Source: Plantago ovata
Taxonomy: Eukaryota > Streptophyta > Magnoliopsida > Lamiales > Plantaginaceae
DNA: 64,000 nt
NCBI GenBank assembly: GCA_028274465.1
Contig: CM051457.1
Coordinates: forward strand, 52,488,425 to 52,552,424
Direction: 5' to 3'
The translations under genes and the position numbers were made by a program. Below are positions 33,070-44,503 of this stretch, piece after piece. Within the stretch, counting starts at the first letter, position 1; the number at the start of each line of letters is the position of its first letter. The notes under the pieces were generated by a model. It was given only the letters and a program-made list of their open reading frames with translations. It was not told the DNA's origin and made no database searches.

Positions 33070-35158
33070 CTATGAATAAGAAAGAATATAGGTTGCAAGA
33101 CGACAGTAGTGAGTAGTAATATCTGGCGGTTCAGGTGGATCAGGTATGGCTTGCAATACGTGTCGCTTGCCATCCACTTCGATGGTGCAAGTTCTTTGGT
33201 AGATGTCCATCACGGAGCGTAGATTGGTCAAGAATGTTTGCCCTAAGAGTATGACATCCCCCGTCCCAGGTGCAGATGCCGGCATAACTACGAAATTGGT
33301 GTATATAGATGCTTCACCAATCTTGACCAACACATTTTTCACAACGCCCTCGGGTCTCATAAAGGATCCATCCGCCAGTTGCACAATAGCCCTTTGCTCA
33401 GATAGTTTCCCAATGTTGCTCTTTTCAAACACATTCAAAGGAATTATGTTTGAGTAGGATCCCGTATCTAGTGTGGCACGGACATCTTCAAGCTCACCAA
33501 TCCCTACCTTAACATCGAAACTTTTAGGGAGTGGTTGGGATCCTCTTCCTCCTCATCACTTGTGTCAGATCCAAGGTTCTTCTCTTCTTCCTCAGCCTGT
33601 AGAAGTTCTTCCTTTATGCAACACTCGCACCTAACAACCTTCTTGATTGCGATTCCGTCAGGTACATCACCAGCCAATGTAATGGCATTCATCTTCACAG
33701 TGTTGTTAGGCAGTTTGCCTTGCTCCCTACTTGCTCCTCGGTCGATCAACTCTTGCATCTTTTGATGGGCAAGTCTAGTGCTCTCTTCCAACCTATCGAG
33801 CCTTGCCCTAGTCTTCTCGGAGTCTTCTTCATAATGTTTGAGAAAACATTGTGTGTGATCGACCATCTTCTGCAAGTTCTCCATCAGTTGAGCCGACTTC
33901 GACTTCGGTGGCTCTTTTGGAGCGGGATTTTCGCATTGGTCATTACCATAGTTTAGCCTACTACGGTCTTGGTTAGGTCCGTAAGTTTGGTTAGCCGGTG
34001 CATATCCTTGATTGTTACGGTATCCTCTTCTCCAGAATCCACCTCGAGGATTCCGACCGTCCTGTCCGTAGCTAACTTCTTGAGTACCAAACTCCGTAGA
34101 AAAGGCTTCTTCTTCGCCTCCTCGAGCCCAGTTGCCATCATCGTACGCCAGCTCCGATCTACACATATGAGCCCCATGCCCATAGTTCTTGCATATTCGG
34201 CATACTTCGTTCGAAACAGTTGTTCCGGTGGCGCTCTTGAGGACTTGCTTCAATTCGTTGGTAAAGCACTCGAATTGATCCCCATTCCCCCTGTACATAG
34301 GGGCTTCTTGAGTCGGTGGAGCTTCAGGTCCACGTCTCCTAACCATTGCTCTTGGGTCCTTGAACTGCGAACCCTTAGCAAGCCTTTCGAAAACAGCCCA
34401 GACGGCTTCTGCGGTTTCCTCCCAATATTGCCACGGCATTGGAAATCCACCACTTGTTGGTTCTCGAAGGTTAGTCCATTGTAGAAGTGTTGGACTAGGT
34501 CGGAAAGTTCAAAACCATGGTGAGGGCACTTGTTCGTGAGATCTTGGAACCTCTCGAACGCGGTGTAGATGGTCTCATCATAGTCTTGCTTGAAACAAGT
34601 GATCTGCGCCTTTAGCGCGGTAGTCAAAGTGAGAGGGAAGTATTTCTCCATGAAAGCTGAAAAAACCTTTTCCCAAGTGTCCAACGAGCCGGCTGGTAGA
34701 GAATTCAGCCATGACTTGGCTCTGTCGCCAAGTCCCATAGCAAAAACCTTCATCCTCAACTCATCCGTTGTTATGTCAGCTCCGGGTCGTGGGAGTTGGT
34801 TGACGAAATCATCGATATCGTGCAAGTACCCCATCACATCTTCCCTTGATAAGCCATAGAACCTCGGAAGTTGTTGGAATGCGTGGTTCTTGATCTCCAG
34901 ATCTCGGGTTACAGACGAAAGAACGATCGCTGGTCCCCTCATACGATCCTTGGTGGGTTGAACCCATGCTTTCAGTTGTCTAGCTTCTGCCATTCCGTCG
35001 ATTTCCTTGAAGAGACTGAGTAGAGATTCAGAGGAATCGGTATCCTCTATTTCCTCTAGTGCGCGCCTTTCAAGTAGTCGCCTTCTTTGGTGGTAGACTC
35101 TGTCTATCTCAGCAATTGAATCAGCAAGCTGTGTTCCTGCAGAACGTGTATGCGGCAT
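33070..35158 (-). pseudogene. gag-protease of element B, near-intact with two frameshifts
   Basis: The start is the ATG complementary to 35156-35158 (MPHTRSAG). The gag core lies at residues 60-250: LPRFYGLSREDVMGYLHDIDDF, FAMGLGDRAKSWL, AFMEKYFP and NKCPHHGFELSD. A single CCHC knuckle follows (CRIC-X4-H-X4-C, about 34200-34160). A coiled-coil-like ARLDRLEESTRLAHQKM, an acidic linker and the retropepsin (FEKSNIGKLSEQRA ... VILLGQTFL) close the unit; the DTGS site is near 33470. Two one-base losses break the frame: an A near 34424 (cccaatattg, where F has cccaaatattg) and a T near 33534. At least the second is absent from the left contig copy, so they may be sequencing errors and B could be intact. 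No reverse transcriptase follows. Confidence 0.8.
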
Positions 35159-35306
35159 ACACAATCTGTAACAGACTAGGAAAGGTGATTAGAAACAGAA
35201 TAGGAAAGCAGTATTAGAGAGAGATTAAAAAGGAAAACTAAAACTAGTAGAATTAGGAATCTAAAGCTGTAAATATAAACAAATTAAACAGAAAAAAGGA
35301 GTATAG

Positions 35307-35324
35307 TCCCCGGCAACGGCGCCA
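35307..35324 (-). other. Primer-binding site, tRNA-Asp type (element B)
   Basis: The minus strand reads TGGCGCCGTTGCCGGGGA, a perfect match to the tRNA-Asp complement, three bases inside LTR5. Confidence 0.93.
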
Positions 35325-35327
35325 ATT

Positions 35328-36590
35328 TGATGGACGTGTCAAGGTCAATCAAATAAATTTGTTATTTAGCCAAAGGCAATCCACAACTACAACGAAAACC
35401 GTAGTGTAGTAGCAGAATGACTCGAGTGTCGTTCTCTCAGGACTATAACTAGCTTTATCTATTTAATAAGAGAATATAAAACAGCAGACAGATAGCAATA
35501 GGGGGTTTCTAGCAGATAATGGAGATTGGTGATAGTACGGTCCTTCTTAGCATAATGGGTCGATAATCATTCATAAATTCCTCGGTCTTGCATAGAGATC
35601 TTTGAATCAATCTAGTGTCCTGTTGCAAGTATTAAGCACTACGAAGATAATCTGGTCTGACTAGTCAATCACGGTTGTCCTAATGTGTTCCGTAATTATT
35701 CAACACTACGAAGATAATCGGCCTGATGGTCGACTAGTGTCCAATTGTGCATAATAATCAATACAACATACGAGAATTTTGGTTACAACTGATCAACGAA
35801 ATAAAGCAATGACACGGAGTATAATGCGCGATATAGCCATTAGCATGATTATCTTCCCTCGCTAAGAATTCACATACTACCACCAATGATAAGTTTAGCT
35901 ACTCATATTATGCATGCAATCAACAGAAATCATAGAAGAAAACATATTGAAAGATAAATAAAATAAGTAGAATAAAACTGTAAGATACAAAGTTACCGAA
36001 GGTTGTCAATCTCCGGATGATTGCGATCCTACGAGCTCCAAACTGCTATGAAAAAGTATCCCCTAAGCTACGGAACTCCCAGGACAGGCCCCGGAAAGTT
36101 CCTACCTAAAACTATAGAGAGAGGTGAGAAAGTAGGTCTGGAAAGACATGATTTTCGGAGAGAAAACTGAGCTCTATATGTAGGCCCCGAATAATGTCTG
36201 GGGCGGTTCGCCGCAGGATGGGGCGGTTCGGCCCCCGTCTTTTTCGCGGAATCCCGAGTTTTTCGACGCGGATTTGGATTTCTTCACCTTTTCGGACTCG
36301 GTTTCAGACTTCTAGTGGCCTTCTAACCTCCAGATTCGACCCCTAGACTCCAAATCCTATCCGGAAACCTTCAGATACTCCAAATAGGCTTCTGGAACAC
36401 CAATTCCTTGTCAACTTCAATATAATTGCCCTGAAATCCCCGAATTTCAACCAAAACCTGTAAAATAAAATCTAATGGGAAACGTGACACTATTCTAATA
36501 AAATGTACTAAAATATAGCTAAATTAACATAGAGGATAGCTAAAATAGGTGAAAAGGACTCGAATGAAAGTGTAAAATACACATTCATCA
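35328..36590 (-). repeat. LTR5 (5' LTR) of element B
   Basis: A 1263-bp LTR. It has one intact dyad (36203-36211) and a second with a changed last base (36223-36231). It is very similar to LTR1-LTR3, which indicates recent insertion. The duplication acgac follows at 36591-36595. Confidence 0.9.
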
Positions 36591-36595
36591 ACGAC

Positions 36596-37875
36596 GTAAT
36601 GAAACATGTTAAAATACGAATTGTTGTCCCGTGCCTATGAAACTGAGGACTTACTACTGTTCACCAAGTTAAGACTTTTCCTCAAAGAGGTCGAACAAAT
36701 ACTGGCTCTCATCAAAGAAGGAGGGTTCCCTAAAAAAGATAACACTCCCCTATTCAACCCATCTCTCAAGTAAAGCCTTATGCTATTCACCACTTCCTGA
36801 ATGGCAGGACGAGGGTGGTCTAGAACAGATGACACTCAAATAAATAAAGACAAAAATTACAACTCGATTACGAACATTACAAGAATTGAAAAATGAGACA
36901 AACACTTTGCTAAACTGCTTTTTGGCTTTTTTTTTTACCCTTCCTTGCTTTTTTGGGGTCTTTCTTTTTTTCTTTTTTTTTTCTTTTTTTTTTTCAGATT
37001 TTTTTTTCTTTTTCCTGGAATTTTTCTTTTCTTTTTTTCGATTTTTTTTCTAGCCAGCAGTAGCACAACGGAAAAGAAATAATGACACACAAATGACCTC
37101 CCCAAACCTATTCGAAAAAATAGGTTGGAGTACAAACTTTACGAAAAAGGAAAATAAACTCACAATGATAAATAAAGACAAAAATAAACTCACAACACAC
37201 ACTAACAATCGAAAAACAAGTCTAATGATAGTGTAACCCCCTCCCCAAACCTATTCGAAAGAATAGGTTGTAAACAAAGGATCACACAATCTCACACTAC
37301 CTCCTTCCTAGGCATTTAGCAATCTCAAAGCAACGTGAAGACTTGTTGCCTCTTAGGTACATAATTACTCAGAAAAACAACCATAAGATCCTAACATGCA
37401 TCATCCTATTATAAAGGCCTTCGTGAACCGCAGTAGAGAAAACACCACTAAGTGATGTCGAGACTACCAAGCCTAACTAAGTGCAAACATAAATGTGACA
37501 AGCCAAGCGAGAAAAACCTCAAACAAATTCATAGAGATGAAGCATATGATTAATGTCATAATTAGTTAATTTATCCAATAAAAAAGTTCAAAAAATTTGT
37601 CAATAAACTCCACATAAAACATGCAAGACTATACTAGGATGAATGTAGTGTATGCAACTAAATACTAAGGAAGCGGTAAACGTGCAAATGCGAATGCAAA
37701 CGGATAAAACATGCAAGGTACTGTACTCATCCTACCAATGCCAAGCTCTAAACCATCAATTCCAAGCTCCAAACTAACAACACTAGTTCACTTAAATCCC
37801 ATCCCCCCTCATGAATTTAAAGCTAGTCCCTAGCAATAGGAGAATGAGGAAATAAGATGTGATACTAGATGTTAC
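36596..37875 (-). other. Conserved noncoding 3' domain of element D (continued)
   Basis: No gene. It resumes D after B. Contents are the remainder of shared block one (36596-36840), a T-rich tract (36910-37050), hairpins at 37107-37124 (one arm base changed) and 37250-37267 with neighbouring polypurine-like tracts, and shared block two (37280-37640). Sequence resembling that right of ORF X in A follows. Confidence 0.7.
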
Positions 37876-38365
37876 CGCGTGGTTTGGCCTCGGTCGGCTG
37901 AGTACACTAGATGTAAGGTATTGAGATTGCTCAAGGGCCCTTATTGGTGATCATTGGAGCTCGTGGTGGTGGTGGTAGTTCCACTAATAGATCGGATAGG
38001 ACCAACTCCTCCATCAGTATTCATGGCATCCTCATTGTCCCTATTGTCTTCATTGTCACCACCATCATCACTAGTAGAATTGCATTGTCGAAGAGAATCC
38101 TCAAGATTAGCCGCTACAGTTATGGGGTCTTCCATCCGGTATCTCTCTAATAGCCCGTGAACTATTGAAGGGGAAAGAGCTGTGCTCTTAGAGTCTCCCT
38201 CACCAACGTTCTCTACCCCATGGAACTTACAGTAAGCTGCGATGAAACTCGAAAACTAAGAGGTTTTCTTCTTCTTTGCCCAATGTCGCCCACATTCTCT
38301 ACGGTTGATGCTCCCGATGTCTATATGGTGCTCCCTCAATAAGCAGTCAAGGGGCACCCCAAAGA
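37876..38365 (-). pseudogene. ORF X of element D, C-terminal part (broken)
   Basis: This is the C-terminal half of the same unknown protein as 18950-19918: LLREHHIDIGSI, GRHWAKKKKTS, then the acidic Asn-rich tail (DGGDNEDNRDNED) and a Thr run. A TAG replaces a sense codon right after KKKKTS (near 38255), so the copy is dead. The N-terminal half is at 52991-53485; Copia element G separates the two, with aaaga (38361-38365) and aaaaa (52991-52995) as the imperfect target duplication. Confidence 0.7.
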
Positions 38366-40438
38366 TGTAAGAAAATACGGTCAGAGTTACCCCTAGGGTA
38401 CGCAGCGGAATTTCAAAATTTTTCTCAACATACAGGTTAATTGATTATGTATATGTCATATATATATATAAACACGTCAATTAGAAGACTAACCTTACTT
38501 CCAAAGCAGCTTCCAAGTCTTCGTAATAATCCGGTGTATCTTCTCCTTCGTCGAAGTCGAAGATATCTGTAATACTCTGATTATCTGCAAGACAATAAGA
38601 GTTAGTTTCCAGCTCCTAGAACCTCAACCTTGGTATCCACGGATGAACAACCTATCGGAAGAATGCTAGGATATTCTTTGTGTGACCAAGAAGACGGAGC
38701 GGCAATTCCTCCGGGGAGGTGGCGCGCGCGGATGACTATAGAGGAAGGGAGAGTTTTTCATTTCTCTAAGAAAACTGGGTAGAATGACTGTGAAAGTCTA
38801 TGTCAAAAACTCTCTAATAGTCTACTATATATAGTAGTCAATTGAAGCCTAAAGAATAAGCAATTTGACTTCGTGAAGGAATAAGAATCTAATTCTTATC
38901 GCACAAGGAAACCAATATCAAGTCTAGATTCATTCCCAATCAAATTAAAACTCAATCAGGAAAATCTAACTTATCCCTTGGACTTCTAATAGAGGAAGGA
39001 GTCGAACTCCTTCCCCTATCCAGCCTATGTGCGCGTGCGCTCTCCCAGTAACAATAGGTGGATCCCGATTTTGGGACCCACTTATAGTTCTAAGGCAATT
39101 CAAACTCCGAGTAAATTTTTTCCAAGTGCATATGTTAATTCTAAATTAACATATCCTTTCAAATCAAACCTCTATTATATTTCCAAAATATAATCTTTAA
39201 TTGTATTTACATAAAATACAATTAATTAGCCAATTCAATTAATAATTCCAAATCATTAATTGAGCCACCAAATATTATAATTAATTCCAAATCAATTATA
39301 ATCCATCAATCACAATTAATTCCAAATTAATTGCGATTCCATCTTCAAGGATATTCTGATAGGCTGAATCACCACATAGTGTGACCCATAGGGCCTCATC
39401 GTATTAAGCAAGTCCTAGACTAGGCAACATGGAATTCCTTGACGGTTCCATTTGCAATATTAATACATGAGGACGTTTGAGAGGCTTCTCAAAGCAGACC
39501 CTTTCGTTGTGAAGTCTGTTGCGCTCAACGCGGTGATGGTAACGTCCCTTCATCTGACTTGCTCGAATGCATCTAGGATCGATGAAGTGTCTATCCCAAT
39601 AATACATCCACGGGCGTCTCAGGGAGTTGCTTGGTTAAGATATACTTATGACCATCATAATATATCATTTGCACTGGCCAGTGACTTTACCAACACAATT
39701 ATGCAGACTATGAGCAGTACTCTCCTGTGCTACACTTGAGAGATGAATCCTTCACAGAATCACTTATCATCCCCATTTGTATGTAGCCATAATCCTGGAT
39801 CGTCTCTTAGGTCAACTGCTTATTCAGAGCTGACATCGACCGGTCCACCAAAGATATGGGGCAACAAATGTGATGATAAAGTCCTGTAAGTACAAAGGAC
39901 GACTGGCATCACTTCGACAACTTACCGGTTCCCATAGACACTTCGGTGTAGAGTATACATCATGGGAGTGTCTGGTGGGTACTTCCATTGTTCGATAATC
40001 CTTCTTCGAACAACTATGCGCAGTTATGAGAACGTTTCTCGATTGTCCAAGAATCCGTTCCGTGGCCGTGGGATCGGCTCACACTTGCTCCAACAAGTAT
40101 AACCTCCACTCATACTAGTCTCGTCTGGTTCATTCAGACCCCTACATCCGAGATGAACCTCGACTAGGGAGAGTTTGGGATAGATGATAACTCACATAGC
40201 TCCCACTATCTGTGTGATCGGTCATCTATCCGAGGGGACATGTTTAATATCAATACAAACAGTAATAGAGATATGACATGCTGCATGCCTGGTGTAATAT
40301 AAATATGAAAGCGATACTCAATAGTAAAAGCAACAAACATATATTATATTACGTTGACCTGTGTAATAGTACATATATGCCCTCTATAAGGGCTCTATGC
40401 CCTTAGTAAGGATTGTCTCTAGGACATATACACTATCA
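38366..40438 (-). repeat. 3' LTR of Copia G
   Basis: A 2073-bp LTR, very similar to 50916-52990. It contains a conserved tatatata block (38459-38470) and a region of alternating AATTAATT phrases (39220-39340). Small open frames inside have no family resemblance. Confidence 0.92.
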
Positions 40439-40453
40439 ATCTCCCACTTGGAC
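40439..40453 (-). other. Polypurine tract of Copia G
   Basis: The minus strand reads GTCCAAGTGGGAGAT immediately before the LTR, the common plant Copia form. Confidence 0.88.
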
Positions 40454-43100
40454 TAGAGCCAGTCACCTTTATGCCTAATGCCCAGATTACCATAATGTCT
40501 TAAGTGGACTTCCACTGATAAGACCTTGGTGAAAGGATCTGCCACGTTGTCCGTGGGTGAGACACGTTCTATACTAACTTCTCCTCTATCTATAATCTCA
40601 CGTATGACGTGATATTTTCTAAGTACATGTTTGTTCTTGTTTGTAGATCTAGGTTCCCTAGGTTGAGAGACGGCGCCCGTATTGTCACAATAAATCGTTA
40701 TTGGACTGGGAGCAGGAACAACCCTCAATTCCTTCAAGAACTCTGAAATCTAGACAGCTTCTTTCGATGCTTCTGATGCAGCAATGTACTCGGCTTCTGT
40801 GGATGAGTCAGCAACCGTGGCTTGCTTAGAACTCTTCCAACAGACAGCTCCCCGTTCAATTTGATTCTGGTTCTTAAAGTAATCAGGATCTGATTCAAAT
40901 CCAGCATCGACATACCCAGACATCTTTAATTCTGGTTCTCCACCAAACACCAAGAACATCTCTTTAGTCCGTCGAAGGTACTTAAGAATATTCTTTACAG
41001 CAGTCCAGTGAGGTACTCCTGGATTCTGTTGGTATCGACAAGTGACACTAAGCGCATATGCCACATCGGGCCTTGTGCAATTCATTGCATACATTATAGA
41101 CCCTACTGCCGAAGCATAGGGCACACGACTCATTGCATTTCTTTCTTCATCAGTTTTAGGACCATCCTTAACTGATAAGACAATCCCATGCCTAGCTGGG
41201 AGAAAGCCTCTCTTTGAGTCGTCCATCTTATAACGCTTCAGTATTTTGTCGATGTAGGTGGACTGTGTCATTTCTAACATCCTCTTGGATCTATCTCTAA
41301 AGATCTTGATCCCTAGGATGTAGTTCACTTCACCCAAGTCCTTCATCGAGAAGGTACTTGATAACTAAACTTTAGTCTCTTCTAGCATAGAGACATTGTT
41401 TCCCATGATCAAAATGTCATCAACATAAATGATCATGAAAACGACTCCCTTGTCGCTGTGCCTAGCGTAGACACAGGGATCTTCCTTGCTTCTGATGAAG
41501 TCAAACGATTTGACAGCTTCATCAAAGCGGATATTCTAGCTCCTTGACCCTTTCTTTAGCCCATAGATGGATCTTTGTAATTTGCATACAACAGTTGGCC
41601 TGGTTTTATTAATAAAACCTTCCGGTTGTACCATATAGACCTCTTCCTCAAGGTTGCCATTGAGGAAGGCAGTCTTTACATCCATCTTCCAGATCTCATA
41701 ATCATAGTAGGCACCTATCGCAAGTAGAATTCGAATGGACTTCAATTTTGCTACCGGTGAAAAGGTTTCATCGTAATCGATGCCATACCTTTGCATGTAG
41801 CCTTTCACCACAAGCCTAGCTTTGTGCGTTTGTACCTTGCCATCGGCATCTGTCTTTCGTTTAAAGACCCATTTGCACCCAATAGGTCTAACCCCTTGGG
41901 GCAAGTCTACCAAGTTCCAAACTTGGTTCTGGTACAATTAATCCATTTCTAATTCCATGGCCTCTTGCCATTTTTCTGAGTCAATATCAATTATTGCCTC
42001 TTTGTAGGTTTCGGGATCTTCCCGATCTGATAAGCCGACATCAAGTTCACTAATGTCTTCTATCATAAGGCTTTGCTTCTGAGGTTCTTTTAGGATCTTC
42101 TTCGACCTACGGAGCTCGACTTGTTCTGGTGCTTTTCTTTTCTGGCTTCGTGTAACACGAACATTATCAGTGGGTACTGATGCAGCTGGTCGCGGGGCGC
42201 GACTCTGTTCCCTTGCGGGAGGCTGCTCTTGTGCAACTTGTTGCATAGGTTGGTTGACAACGGGTTCTATTGGTGTGGTTTCAACTGTTGATCTAATCAC
42301 AGGACTCCCACTGACTATGACATGCCTAGCAAGTGTCATATCATCACCCTACTGAACTCGAGTCCAAATCAGAAGATTTAGAGACCCCATGTTCGCGCGT
42401 GTCAAAGTCTTGAATTTCTTCAAGTTCTATCATGTCATCTAACCTCTCTTCTTCGAGGTATTCAGCTTCTAAAAACTTGACGTTTCTAGATACGATCACC
42501 TTGTGATCTTCAGCATGATAGAATTAATTCATAGCCTCTCGTCTGACGAGGACAGCCTATCAAATATACTTTGACACCCTTGCAATCTAACTTATCAGTG
42601 AGCATCAGTTTGACTATCGTAGAACAGCCCCAAGGTCTAAGATAGCCAAGTGAGGGCTTCTTTCCCTTCCATAACTCATAAGGAGTTTTCTCCACTGATT
42701 TAGATGGTACACGGTTCAGAATATAGATTGCAGTTTGTAGTGCATATCCCCACATATATTTTGGAAGAGTCGAGAATTCAATCATTAATCTTACCATGTC
42801 TAACAGGGTTCGATTCCTCCTCTCAGACACACCATTTCACTGTGGTGTTCCAGGAGGAGTCCATTGCGATTGAATTCCATTTTCCTTCAAGTAGTCGATA
42901 AATTCTTCACTAAGGTACTCACCTCCTCGATCTGATCGAAGAGTGACTATCCTTAGGTTCAATTCATTCTCGACTTCATTCCTAAACTCCTTGAATTTCC
43001 CAAAGGTCTCGGATTTATTCCTCATAAGATAAATATATCCATACCTTGATAAATCGTCAGTAAAGGTAACGAAGTAAGGATAACCCCCACGCGCATGGAC
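40453..43100 (-). pseudogene. Copia pol of element G: integrase, reverse transcriptase, RNase H (broken)
   Basis: Minus-strand order: integrase core end with LRSDRGGEYLSEEF (42950-42900), then PGTPQ, a TGA where His is usual, and [16 protein letters not shown] (42830-42780). The integrase C-terminus follows, with a frameshift near 42510. Then a linker (42339-41940, MTLARHV...), reverse transcriptase from WNLVDLPQGVRPIGCKWVFK (41930) through DVKTAFLNGNLEEEVYM (41690-41640) to the YVDD motif (about 41420). RNase H follows, with DSSTEAEYIAASEA (40790) and YCDNTGAVS (40690). Within the linker-RT-RNase H frame I see in-frame stops at about 41936, 41533, 41356 and 40747. Proteins would copy and integrate the element; this copy cannot make them. 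Confidence 0.88.
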
Positions 43101-44503
43101 TGATGATGTCGTTTTTCACCAATTAAATTTGTTTAAAAAGTCAAAGAACACTTATCACTACACAAACAAGAGTGCAATGGCAAGTTGTCCCCGAGTGTCG
43201 TTCTCTCGGGACCTAACGTGGCTTTGTTTGTGGTTTTTGCTAGTTATTTCAGACAACGATTTCAAGTGTTTATAGAATTGCTTTCTTAGAACAAAGCAAC
43301 GAGAAATCAGATTGTTGTAATCAAGTTTGGAAAACGGTTGGTGGTAGAAATCAAATACACATGCATGGGTTACGAATATGCTCACAAGTTCAGTGCGTAA
43401 AACCTTCGATCAAGTCTGCTAAGCAACTCGTCTAGGTAACTTTCAAGATACACATCATAACAGACCACTATCAATACTTTAGAGGTGCTTGTCACTAACA
43501 CCATTTATCTAGCATGCTGCAAATCTCAAACATACAATCCTATAGCTGTCATTGACCAAGAGTTTGTCACTATACTCAATTCGAACATATTTTATAGGCA
43601 ACTAAGAATCATATGAAGGAATTTGCAGCAAGATTGAATCACAATCTCATGTAAGCATAAATATAACCCATAGCATGCATATTCTACATTCTACCACCAA
43701 CACAAAGGATTTAGCTACTCATATTCATCAACATAGACATCAAATCATATGAATTGTAAATAGAATACATCAAATCAAACTACTAGACAAGAGATAATGA
43801 TACAATGTTACCACCAAGCTGTCACTAATCGGTGGGTATTGATGAAAACCTCTCCGTAGATGAAACAATGGATGAAATCCTATGCCAAAACCTTTAATCC
43901 AATCTAAAATACAATGTAATCTGAGTTTTCTCTGAGTTTTGGGGCCTAGGAGCTCTCCAAAACGAAGCCAATGTTCAAAAGTCTGGAAAAAGTAACTAAA
44001 GATCAGATCTAAGAAGGAAAATCCGAAAACATAACTGCTGCCAAGCGGACCGCTTGGATAGGCCAAGCGGAGCGCTTGTCAAGCGAAGCGCTTGGGCCCT
44101 CCAAGCGCTTCGCTTGGCTGCTGTGCCAAAGCTACTGGAAAATGAAGTGGAGCGCTTCACTATTCCAGGCGCTTAGCTTGGCTCCTGGGCAGATTTTTGT
44201 CTTCCAACTCAATCTTTTTTCCCTCGTACGGCCCTCGGGTGCCTTGGACTCATCCTTCTCGATGCTTATTCATGCTCAAACACTCACGAACAAGCCGTGG
44301 AGATCAAGGAACTTCAACTGGGCTATTTTCTATCAAAAAAGCTCGTTTTTAGCTCCAAAAACGCCGTTTCGTACCTAAGTGTCTAAAAATGCAGAAAACA
44401 ATAAACGTGACACTATTCTACAAAACTAACCAAAAAACAAGGCTAAAAGATAGCAAAAGAAGGTAAAAAAGACAAGATGAACGCGTCAAAAATACGTTCA
44501 TCA
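43101..44503 (-). repeat. 3' LTR of element C
   Basis: A 1403-bp LTR from TGATGATGTCG to ACGTTCATCA. It has four dyads of the AAGCG type: gcggaccgc (44045), gcggagcgc (44067), gcgaagcgc (44083) and gcgcttcgc (44105), spaced 22, 16 and 22 bp. No canonical TATA box is obvious beside them. Confidence 0.9.

Larger units (their letters stand above)
23390..36590 (-). mobile_element. Athila-like element B with tandem LTRs and an assembly gap
   Basis: The outer ends are flanked by a perfect duplication acgac (23385-23389 and 36591-36595). Minus-strand order is LTR5 (35328-36590), PBS, gag-protease (35158-33070), noncoding 3' domain, LTR4 (30205-31421, contig edge), gap, then a second copy of the protease region (30104-29131) and noncoding domain, LTR3, 156 bp, LTR2, 156 bp and LTR1. 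B has no ORF X, internal dyad array or pol. Because 30205-34056 repeats 26228-30104, the real element is probably about 9.2 kb. Confidence 0.85.
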
